64,000 nucleotides of DNA, from contig NZ_VCYI01000001.1 of the NCBI RefSeq assembly GCF_030464365.1, forward strand, positions 1-64,000, read 5' to 3'. Below are positions 1-6,656 of this stretch, piece by piece (positions within the stretch are counted from its first letter, which is position 1; each line of letters begins with the position of its first letter). Source of the DNA: Methanoculleus methanifontis (GTDB lineage: Archaea; Halobacteriota; Methanomicrobia; Methanomicrobiales; Methanoculleaceae). The notes beneath the pieces are model-generated. The model saw nothing but the letters and a program-made list of their open reading frames with translations, was not told the origin of the DNA and ran no database searches. The translations under genes and the position numbers were made by a program.

Positions 1-81
1 TCGACCGATGTGCGGCTTTGTTGGGGGGAGGTATTTCTGAACAATCTCCCAGAGATCATCGTCAATTTCCCGGAATGCCAT
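1..81 (-). CDS. IS5-family transposase, N-terminal 27 codons, partial
   Basis: The frame starts at an ATG at 81 and reads MAFREIDDDLW, then continues in frame to the window edge. The same residues open the transposase of the copy at 15916. Differences between the copies are almost all silent, which suggests both were recently functional. The catalytic part lies outside the window. Confidence 0.75.
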   Translation of the reverse strand, partial: MAFREIDDDLWEIVQKYLPPTKPHIGR

Positions 82-127
82 GATCCCCAGTTTTATCCGA
101 GGGGACTTATAATTATAGGATCACCTC
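1..127 (-). mobile_element. IS5-family insertion sequence, 5' end only, cut by window edge
   Basis: This is the left end of an insertion sequence lying on the minus strand and leaving the window at base 1. The outer end, at 118-127, matches the left end of the complete copy at 15870-16713, and the two copies stay nearly identical up to the window edge. The shared part includes the terminal GAGGTGATCC, the AT-rich stretch behind it and the transposase start. Whether the rest of the element is intact cannot be seen. Confidence 0.8.
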
Positions 128-459
128 AGTCAAACCCAAAACGAGGCCATCCCAAAACGCCTCTGCCGGGAGGGGGACACCCCCTCCCGGTCCCTCCCCC
201 GCGTGGCGATAGCCAATGGGAAGCCGTTTCAGCAATTTGATACAGGAAAGCGTTCAATTTGTTATGAGCGCTCGTAATTGCATTCTGAACCCAGTGAATC
301 TTCAACCATGTGGCACTTTTGGGACGACTTCAACAACAATTGCGGTCGCCAGAAATAGAACGGTGAACCCTTCCCTACTTTGTCCCACCTACCTCAAGGT
401 AGCCTCATCCGTTTCGGGAAGGACTTACTCACTGGATGCATGGTATGTATGCGGGGGAT

Positions 460-497
460 GTGAACTACCCCCCTGAAGGGCGCGGCTTCCTGCTTCA
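460..497 (-). mobile_element. IS200/IS605-like right-end sequence
   Basis: Read on the minus strand, this stretch follows the stop of the TnpB-like tail and carries a small hairpin (CCCTTCAGGG type) ending in GTAGTTCACA. That arrangement is typical of the right end of IS200/IS605-type elements directly behind tnpB. No left end or tnpA is visible, so this is a remnant. Confidence 0.5.
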
Positions 498-620
498 TCG
501 AACTTGCCTCGAAAAGGGCTTACGCGATCTCCACAGGCGTTGATTATTCTGTTTGGGCAGTCCCTGCCCTACAGCAAATTGTACATTCCGGTTGCCTGGT
601 TCTCGCAACACAGATATTCC
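495..620 (-). pseudogene. TnpB-like C-terminal tail, remnant
   Basis: About 41 codons are open on the minus strand and end at a TGA at 495-497. They include AVGQGLPKQ, which resembles the VGQGLPE motif near the end of archaeal TnpB proteins of IS605-type elements. Two tandem TAG codons lie immediately upstream, so the catalytic RuvC part is gone. The call rests on this short motif and on the hairpin end that follows; a chance match is possible. Confidence 0.45.
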
Positions 621-849
621 CTACTAGCAGAAATGAGAAGAAAAAACTATCGTCTCGAAACGTATTTCAGGAAGGGCGGCTCCGCTTCCATCCCCACCCG
701 GAAGGGTGGGGTCTTCCCGCTCCGCCCCCTTCACCCCCGTAAGATAAACATTGTGCAATCGTAACGGTAGCAAACCGGTGTCTGCAATCCGGCCCGTTTG
801 AGCAGGCATCACTCTTTCCTCAGGAATAACACGCCGTGCACCCCCGGGT

Positions 850-1359
850 TCACGAACCCTCCGGTTCCCCGGTGAGAAGGCGGCGCACCTCCTCTTCGGT
901 ATAGCCGGATGCTTTCCCGGTCAGCGTCTCGACGTCGATGCGAATCACGGTCACCGCACGGAGCGCCGCCGGCGGGTACAACCACGATCCGCCTCCGGCA
1001 TACTTCTCCATGAGGAGGTCGAGGGCCCGGCTTTTCTCTGCAAGGTCCGTCACGAACGACGCGATGCCGGTGCCGATGATGGAGACGTACCGCGTTCCGA
1101 AATCGCAGGCTCTCTCTGCACGCACAAGCGCCAGGCCGGTCTCGGCCTCAAAACAGACCCGGTTGTTCCGCTTCAGGATCTCGATCTTCTTCCCCTCACC
1201 TGCGGAATGCAGGTAGACGTGTCCATCGGCGTACGCGAAGTTCATCGGCACCAGGTAGGGCCAGTCCCCGTCGGCAAGCCCGATCCTGCAGACGAACGCA
1301 TCCTCGAGAACCGCGGGAAGCAGCGTTGAATCGGCGATTTCCTTGTCTTGCCGTCTCAT
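850..1359 (-). CDS. Pyridoxamine 5'-phosphate oxidase-like (NimA-type) flavoprotein
   Basis: A 169-residue protein of the split-barrel FMN-binding family that contains 5-nitroimidazole-reductase-like (NimA) proteins. It opens with MRRQDKEI and carries the family pattern: a fVcRIGL strand, then DWPYLVPMNF, then a YLHSAGEGKKIE segment that normally contacts the FMN phosphate, then CFEAE. A longer frame reaches 1437, but the residues before the chosen ATG look like poorly conserved leader. Such proteins bind flavin or F420 and act as cytosolic reductases of uncertain substrate. It is the last gene of the rightward minus-strand group. Confidence 0.75.
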   Translation of the reverse strand: MRRQDKEIADSTLLPAVLEDAFVCRIGLADGDWPYLVPMNFAYADGHVYLHSAGEGKKIEILKRNNRVCFEAETGLALVRAERACDFGTRYVSIIGTGIASFVTDLAEKSRALDLLMEKYAGGGSWLYPPAALRAVTVIRIDVETLTGKASGYTEEEVRRLLTGEPEGS

Positions 1360-1408
1360 TGCAGCAGGTATGGGGCGCAAAACCCCATCAGCCTTCCGCA
1401 TGTCCCGC

Positions 1409-1552
1409 CTACAGCGTCCCCTGCTGCCCCATCGCAACGAGCAGCATCGCCGAAGCCGCCGAGAGCGAGAAGATCGTCACCGCCCAGACGGCCACGAACG
1501 CGACGATCGCAAGCGCGTTCGTCTCCCGGTAGGGGACGAGCCCTTCGTTCAT
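1409..1552 (-). CDS. Small single-pass membrane protein
   Basis: A 47-residue protein starting MNEGLVPYRE. Nearly all of the rest is one hydrophobic helix (ALAIVAFVAVWAVTIF and onward). Its ATG overlaps the stop of the upstream TM2-like gene in an ATGA arrangement, so the two are probably translated together. No family is recognised. Confidence 0.55.
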   Translation of the reverse strand: MNEGLVPYRETNALAIVAFVAVWAVTIFSLSAASAMLLVAMGQQGTL

Positions 1553-1815
1553 CCTTTTGCCGTCCGGTAGGCGTCGTAGCCGCCCCAGGCCCAGATCGCC
1601 ACCCCCGGAACGATCATGAGAAAGAGGCTGAGGAGGCTTCCGAGCAGCACCAGGACGCCCCGTGCGAACTGCCCGTTGTAGGCCTGGCCGAGACCGTTGA
1701 AGAGGAGCGAAAGTCCTGCCGCTATCGCCGGGTTTTTCTTCTTCTCCCGGTGGGAGACCTCTGCCGCCTCCATAGCGGCCGCAAGCGAGACCGGTTCTGC
1801 CGCATCGCCGTGCAT
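1549..1815 (-). CDS. TM2-domain-like membrane protein
   Basis: An 88-residue protein with a polar, lysine-rich start (HREKKKNP), then two hydrophobic helices joined by a short turn. The pattern NPAIAAGLSLLFNGLGQAYNG followed by GQFARG and a glycine-rich second helix is typical of TM2 domains, which carry a conserved G-x-G-x-x-Y-N-G turn. Function in archaea is unknown. It overlaps the next small gene by an ATGA junction. Confidence 0.65.
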   Translation of the reverse strand: MHGDAAEPVSLAAAMEAAEVSHREKKKNPAIAAGLSLLFNGLGQAYNGQFARGVLVLLGSLLSLFLMIVPGVAIWAWGGYDAYRTAKG

Positions 1816-1870
1816 GATTGCCAGGTACGTCCGGCGCGACTATCATTCTTTCCCGGCGCCCGGAGCAGCG

Positions 1871-2017
1871 TTACCGTTCGAAGATCTTCTCGATCCGCAC
1901 CCGCCGTCCGAGTTTCGTCTCGTACCACTCCTGCTGCTTTAAGGCCTGTTTCCAGCTCCTGATGCGGTGCCGGACCCGCGTTCCCGTCGCCGTATCGATC
2001 AGTACCAGCCTCGGCAT
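1871..2017 (-). CDS. Small basic hypothetical protein
   Basis: A 48-residue frame starting MPRLVLIDTATG and ending RIEKIFER. It is rich in arginine and lysine and could bind nucleic acid, but no family is recognised. The frame is open a few codons upstream of the ATG before a TGA, so it might be the tail of a lost larger gene. It lies just downstream of the epoxide-hydrolase fragment. Confidence 0.35.
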   Translation of the reverse strand: MPRLVLIDTATGTRVRHRIRSWKQALKQQEWYETKLGRRVRIEKIFER

Positions 2018-2057
2018 CTCGATCGCCCCATCGATGTATGGAGCTCGACTTCAGGGG

Positions 2058-2336
2058 TTACGAACGTTTCCTTTCAGGATTGCCTCCCTCCGGGTCGGTG
2101 AGCAGGGGGATGATCTTAGCGTAACGGTAGAAGGTGTCCGGCCACCCGTGCGTGAGGATGATCGGGAGCGGGTCCGGGCCGGTTCCGCGCTCGTGGATGA
2201 AGTGGATGCCCAGCCTGTCGACGTCGGCGGTGTAGTGGCAGAATCGGTTCAGCTCCGCTTCCTGTGCCCGCCAGTCGAACCGGTTCGGCCAGTAATCCAC
2301 CAGTTCCTCCATGTAACCGAGGTTTGTCCCGTAGTC
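2058..2336 (-). pseudogene. Epoxide hydrolase N-terminal domain fragment
   Basis: In frame from 2336 the sequence reads DYGTNLGYMEELVDYW, then FDWRAQEAELNRF and ILTHGWPDTFYR, which is the EHN domain and the first alpha/beta-hydrolase strand with the HGWP oxyanion motif of microsomal-type epoxide hydrolases. The usual first ~50 residues are missing because the frame enters directly from the truncated kinase. The rest of the hydrolase, including the catalytic Asp and His, is missing after LLTDPEGG. An internal ATG at 2312 would give 84 residues, but that product could not be catalytic. Confidence 0.75.
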
Positions 2337-2337
2337 T

Positions 2338-3561
2338 CAGCCCGAGCCCTTCCCCGACGCCCCGCTTCTTCTGTTCGTAGCGGTGGAAGATCTCCTCCTT
2401 CTGGTCCTCAGGCACACCTGGTCCGGTATCCTCGACCGAGACCCGGACGAACCCCCCCGCATCTTCCGCCCGGATGGTGATCTCGACATCGGGACCGCCG
2501 TGCTTCACGGCGTTGCCGATCAGGTTCCTGATCACTTCCGGGAGGAGGTCGTCAACCTGGACCAGATACGTCGAACCCGTGTACCTGATGTTCTCTTCTG
2601 GATAGTGGCCGATCTCCTCTCTGATGATCGCATCGAGATCCACCGGGCTCAGTTCCGGTGTTCCGGAGTGAATTCGGCGGATGGCGGAGACAGTCCCGAG
2701 GATCTCGATGCTTTTGTCGATGCTGCGCTTGAGTTTCTCCACGTATGTCCGTGCATCCCCCGAGAGCGTGCCGAGGAGCAGGTCGGCATAGAGGTTCGCG
2801 ACGTTCTCGGTGTTCCCGATATCGTGGGTCAGGATGTCGAGATACAGGTTCGCCTCGTTCCGTGCCTCTTTGAGGTTCCGGGCCTGCCGGATGAGGTCGG
2901 CGGTGAGCGTCTGCAGTTCCCTGTTGAGGCCCACAAGCCGGGAATTGGACTCGGCCAGTTCGGCGGTCCGCCCCTTGACCCGGTCCTCGAGTTCATCGTA
3001 GGCTTTGCGCATCGCCTCTTCGGCCTGTTTGCGTTCGGTCAGGTCCAGGGCAACCAGGGAGAAGACCTGTATCCCGTCCATGGAGAGTGGCTTCAATGAG
3101 AGGTACACCGGCACCCGGCGGCCATCCTGCGCTTGCAGCATGCTCTCCCCCGCGCAGCCGGATGGATTCGCCTCCACCATCCTCCGAAATCCCGCCGTTT
3201 CGGTAGAATCGATGAAGGTATGAATCGACTCGGCCATCACCTTCCCGAGCGGCATAGCGAGCAGCCGGGCGAAGCTCGCGTTGCTGTAGAGGATGGTGCC
3301 GTCGTCGGAAACGAGCGCCGCTCCTTCCCGCATCTGCTCGATGAGGACACGGTAAGGATGTTCGGCGGTCTTTAAGGTGTAGATCTTCTCCCCGTCATCC
3401 GTGGAGACCAGGAAGGCGTCGACCTCCCCTTTCCGGATCGCCGAAAGCGTCTCTTCCGCCTCCGAAAAGCCCCCGTAGAGCTCCTCCAGTACACGGAGGA
3501 GCTCTTTTTCCTGCGGCAGATGAGGAGTGCTCGTATCGGACGGCTGGTCTAAACCCCGCAT
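2338..3561 (-). pseudogene. PAS histidine kinase, truncated after the G2 box
   Basis: Starting MRGLDQPSDTS, the protein has an N-terminal helical segment, a PAS domain (residues ~60-175), a coiled coil, an H-box LDILTHDIGNTENV (~240-255), an N-box NLIGNAVKHGG, a G1 box VEDTGPGVP and a G2 box ending GEGLGL. Homology stops there; the intact paralogue at 6.6-9.0 kb continues FIVRTLVERYGG. The frame then runs nonsensically to 2116, over the epoxide-hydrolase fragment in another frame. The last ATP-lid helix and strands are missing, so kinase activity is doubtful. It is the last gene of the kaiC-kaiB-kaiB operon, 22 bases behind kaiB2. Confidence 0.75.
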
Positions 3562-3583
3562 CGTCTCTTACCCGATGGACCGG

Positions 3584-3940
3584 TTACTCCTTTTTCTGGA
3601 CTCCAAGCCCGACCAGAACGCGGTCTTTATCCGACATATCCCCGATCAGCTTCCGGAGAGGCAGAGGCAACTGCTTGATGAGCGTGGGGGTCGCGACGAC
3701 CTGGGCTTCCTGTGCCCGTTCGGGCTGCTGGTAGATGTCGATTACCTCGAGGTCGTAGCGCCCCGCGAGGTGCTCCTCGCTGATCTCCTTGATGCTCTCG
3801 ATTGCCTTCTGCGACCGGGGCGTCATTCCCGTGACGTAGAGCCGCAGGACATAACGGGCATCCGTCTCCTCCAGCGCCAGCTCGAACGCATCCGCGGTCG
3901 AATCCCGGTCCTTTGTATTCCTGTTCTCTCTGTTCGCCAT
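3584..3940 (-). CDS. kaiB: KaiB-domain protein (second copy)
   Basis: A 118-residue protein with a ~28-residue polar N-terminal extension and then the KaiB thioredoxin-like fold: a YVLRLYVTGMTP strand-turn, an [15 protein letters not shown] helix-strand, VVATPTLIKQLP with the conserved cis-proline region, and KLIGDMSDKDRVLVGL. KaiB binds KaiC and, in cyanobacteria, switches fold. Here it sits second after kaiC, with a strong AGGAGGTGAT ribosome site that overlaps the end of kaiB1. The N-terminal extension is absent from the first copy, so the two copies may bind different partners. Confidence 0.9.
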   Translation of the reverse strand: MANRENRNTKDRDSTADAFELALEETDARYVLRLYVTGMTPRSQKAIESIKEISEEHLAGRYDLEVIDIYQQPERAQEAQVVATPTLIKQLPLPLRKLIGDMSDKDRVLVGLGVQKKE

Positions 3941-3946
3941 ACCGCA

Positions 3947-4258
3947 TCACCTCCTCGGCTGCACGTCCAGGCCGACGAGGACCTTCTCCGTGTTCGAGAG
4001 GTCCCCGATGATCTTTCGGAGCGGCGGAGGTAGTTTCCGGACAAGCGTGGGGACGGCAAAGATCTGGTCGCCCCTGGCGAGCTGGGGGTGCTCGAGGAGA
4101 TCGATCACCTCGATCTCATATCTTCCGGCCAGATGCTCCTCGCAGATCCGTTTCAGGTTCGCGAATGCGGCGAGCGACTTCGGTGTCTGGCCGGCGACGT
4201 AGAGGCGTAAGATCCACTTTTCCCCGTTTTCGCCGGTTGTCTTCTGTGCATCGGTCAT
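3947..4258 (-). CDS. kaiB: KaiB-domain protein (first copy)
   Basis: A 103-residue protein, the same length as cyanobacterial KaiB, with [45 protein letters not shown] and [15 protein letters not shown]. Its ATG overlaps the kaiC stop in an ATGA junction, which indicates coupled translation and a shared function with KaiC. It lacks the polar extension of the downstream copy. Confidence 0.92.
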   Translation of the reverse strand: MTDAQKTTGENGEKWILRLYVAGQTPKSLAAFANLKRICEEHLAGRYEIEVIDLLEHPQLARGDQIFAVPTLVRKLPPPLRKIIGDLSNTEKVLVGLDVQPRR

Positions 4259-6009
4259 CGCTCCACCCCGGTCTCCCCTCTTGTTGCCTGAACCTTTTTA
4301 TCATCATCGGCTTTCCGAAGCCTCTCGATCGCGCGGGTGCCTGCATCAATCATCTTCTGCCGGCGGCTCTCCGCTTCGATCATCCTCTGCGACTCCTCCT
4401 CCCGTGAGGCGAACTCATTCTGGAGGGCGGCGATCCGGGCTTCTAAGGCGTTCCTTTCCAGCTCCAGTTCACGCTGCCGGGCCGCGATCTCCTCGTCCCT
4501 GGCCTGGGCCTCCGCACGCTCCTTCGCCTCCTGCATGAGCCGGGCGGTTCCCATGAACATCCCGGCAGGCCCGACATAGACGTCGATGAGCTGAATGCCG
4601 CTTGCGGTGATCCGGTATTCGCGGATCTGGTTGGAATGCCCCATCCCCCGCGACTTCAGCACGTAGAGTCCGCGGTTGCGCTCCCCGGCAGACTCGATGT
4701 CCTGCAGCTGGATCAGGGTGTCGATGAGCGAGGAGACGGCAAGGTCCGAGGGAGCCATCTCCTCCCGCGTGTGGATCAGGTGGGTGAAGAGCGCGGTGAT
4801 CCGGTTCGTCTTTAAGTAGTCGATCAGGCGCGTGAGCATGACCTTGACGTCTTTTGTGGAACCGATCGCGATGAGATCGGTCAGGGGATCGATCACCACA
4901 ACCCCGGGCTGCCTCTCCCGGATCTGCTTGAGGAGCATCACGAGGTGCATCTCAAGGCCGTACATCGTCGGCCGGGAGGAGTGGATCTCGAGGAGCCCGC
5001 TCTCGATGTGAGGCGCAAGGTCGATGCCGATCGATTGCATGTTGCGCACGATCTGATCCGAGGACTCCTCGAAGGAGAAATAAAGGCATTTCTCCCCGCG
5101 GAGGGAGGCGGCATTCACGAAGCTCGCGCCGAAACTGGTCTTTCCGGTGCCGGGCGTCCCCGCGACCATGATCGTGCTGCCGCGGTAGAAGCCCTCCCCG
5201 TCGAGCATGGCATCGAGACGCTCGACGCCGCTTGAGATGCGTTCGCTGCTGACGGTATGCGAAAGACCGGTGGAGGTGATGGGCAGCACCGAGATCCCGG
5301 TCTCGTCGATCAGGAAGGGATACTCGTTGGTGCCGTGGACCGAACCGCGGTACTTCACCACCCGCAGGCGGCGCGTGGAGATCTCGTCGTCCACCCGGTG
5401 GTCGAGGAGGATCACGCAGTCCGAGATGTACTCCTCGAGGCCGTGCCGGGTCATGGTCGCCTCACCGCTCTCCCCGGTGACGACGGCGGTAACGCCTCTG
5501 TCCTTCAGCCAGAAGAAGAGCCGCCGGAGTTCGGCACGGAGGATGCCGGTGTTCGTGAGGCCGGAGAAGAGCGACTCGATGGTGTCGAGGACGATCCTTT
5601 TTGCGCCGATGGAGTCGATGGCGTAGCCGAGCCGGATGAAGAGCCCTTCGAGATCGAACTCCCCGGTCTCGATGATGTCGCTTCTCGATACCTCCACGTG
5701 GTCGATCGCGAGCAGGTTCCTCTCGCAGAGATCGTTTAAGTCATAGCCGAGCGATGCGACGTTCTCAACGAGATCCCCGGGTGTCTCCTCAAAGGAGACG
5801 AAGACACCGGGCTCCCCGAACTCCAGCGCCCCGTGTACCAAAAACTCCATGCCGAGCAGGGTTTTGCCGGACCCCGCCCTCCCGACGACGAGGGTCGTGC
5901 GCCCTCCCGGCAGACCGCCCAGGGTGATCTCGTCGAGGCCCTGAATACCCGTCGGGCTTTTCGGCAACTCGATACGTGCCGGTCCCGGGGATTGTTCTGT
6001 GTCGTACAT
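4255..6009 (-). CDS. kaiC: KaiC, double-domain RecA-fold ATPase
   Basis: A 584-residue protein with two KaiC domains, CI (~15-245) and CII (~255-480). Walker A motifs are GRAGSGKT (43-50) and GTPGTGKT (284-291); catalytic glutamate pairs are FEE at 73-75 and 313-315. The CII autophosphorylation region reads [11 protein letters not shown], placing Ser421, Ser426 and Ser427 where cyanobacterial KaiC has T426, S431 and T432. A charged coiled coil of ~90 residues (490-580) replaces the cyanobacterial A-loop tail. KaiC forms ATP-driven hexamers that bind KaiB. Here it leads an operon with two kaiB genes and a histidine kinase. Whether it keeps time or only signals cannot be told from sequence. Confidence 0.93.
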   Translation of the reverse strand: MYDTEQSPGPARIELPKSPTGIQGLDEITLGGLPGGRTTLVVGRAGSGKTLLGMEFLVHGALEFGEPGVFVSFEETPGDLVENVASLGYDLNDLCERNLLAIDHVEVSRSDIIETGEFDLEGLFIRLGYAIDSIGAKRIVLDTIESLFSGLTNTGILRAELRRLFFWLKDRGVTAVVTGESGEATMTRHGLEEYISDCVILLDHRVDDEISTRRLRVVKYRGSVHGTNEYPFLIDETGISVLPITSTGLSHTVSSERISSGVERLDAMLDGEGFYRGSTIMVAGTPGTGKTSFGASFVNAASLRGEKCLYFSFEESSDQIVRNMQSIGIDLAPHIESGLLEIHSSRPTMYGLEMHLVMLLKQIRERQPGVVVIDPLTDLIAIGSTKDVKVMLTRLIDYLKTNRITALFTHLIHTREEMAPSDLAVSSLIDTLIQLQDIESAGERNRGLYVLKSRGMGHSNQIREYRITASGIQLIDVYVGPAGMFMGTARLMQEAKERAEAQARDEEIAARQRELELERNALEARIAALQNEFASREEESQRMIEAESRRQKMIDAGTRAIERLRKADDDKKVQATRGETGVER

Positions 6010-6422
6010 ATATATCAGCAGTAAAATGTCTGTTGAACTTCAGGATTGTTAAAATGTTTGTACCGGTGGGGAAGACGTGACGGGCTTCTCTCCATGCGCC
6101 GTTACCTCTCTCCCGGGGGCGGTGGGGCATCCCGATCCGGGTATGAACGATCTTCCTGCCGGGGCGTGGCCGTTTCACGCATGCATTTCTTTTACGCCGA
6201 CTCAGGCCCCTTCGGCGCCGTTCCGGTTTACACCGGGGATCGCCGCGTAGAACAGTCGAAACATCCCGGCGATGAATCATCGAGGCAGGTTATAGCGGCC
6301 CGCCCGGTTACTGAAAGATTGAAATAATGAAAAATTAATTCATGTTTCAGGGAAATCGGTAAAGAGACCAATTCAATCTTTTCGATGATCTAAAAGAGAC
6401 AATAAGCGTTCTTTGGGGGTGA
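6010..6422. other. Intergenic region between kaiC and the divergent histidine kinase
   Basis: About 410 bases separate the kai operon and the second kinase. Next to kaiC the minus strand has AT-rich stretches (TTTTAAC near 6048-6054 and GATATATATG touching the start) but no clear ribosome site. At 6320-6400 an AT-rich block is likely promoter DNA for the plus-strand kinase. GGGGGTGA at 6415-6422 looks like a Shine-Dalgarno sequence. No gene is seen in between. Confidence 0.5.
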
Positions 6423-6656
6423 CACACGACTCAGAGTCCGGAGTATCTGCCTGATACGAACATTCCCCGTCTGCCGCGGGAGAAGGAGCTCCTCCGCGTA
6501 CTGGAGGAGCTCTACGGGGGGTTTTCGGAGGCGGAAGAGGCGCTCTCGGCGATCCGGCGGGGAGAGGTCGATGCCTTCCTGGTCTCCACGGACGAAGGAG
6601 AGAAGGTCTACACCTTAAAGACCGTCGAGCATCCTTACCGTGTCCTTATCGAGCAG
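6423..6656 (+). other. Kinase N-terminal coding segment without a standard start codon
   Basis: This stretch is open in frame with the kinase ATG at 6657 and encodes LPREKELLRVLEELYGG and following residues, closely matching the N-terminus of the truncated kinase at 3561. No ATG, GTG or TTG occurs in frame; the frame opens after a TGA that overlaps the Shine-Dalgarno-like GGGGGTGA. Either a non-standard start (CTG at 6447 or 6471) is used, or the original start was lost by a small indel and translation now begins at 6657. Confidence 0.6.

Larger units (their letters stand above)
128..849. other. Intergenic debris between IS remnant and first host gene
   Basis: No convincing host gene is visible here. 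The stretch holds a short pyrimidine/purine-rich hairpin near 160-200, the IS200/IS605-like remnant at 460-620, and a second hairpin near 695-712 (a CCCCACCC...GGGTGGGG stem). Short open frames on both strands lack start signals and recognisable motifs. Confidence 0.5.

Noticed and set aside
2116-2337. In-frame extension of the truncated histidine kinase to 2116
   Set aside because: The residues after GEGLGL are Arg/Pro/Gly-rich and match nothing in the kinase; the same bases encode a good epoxide-hydrolase domain in another frame.
6419-6454. GTG at 6419 as start of the second kinase
   Set aside because: It is in another frame and meets a stop after 11 codons.
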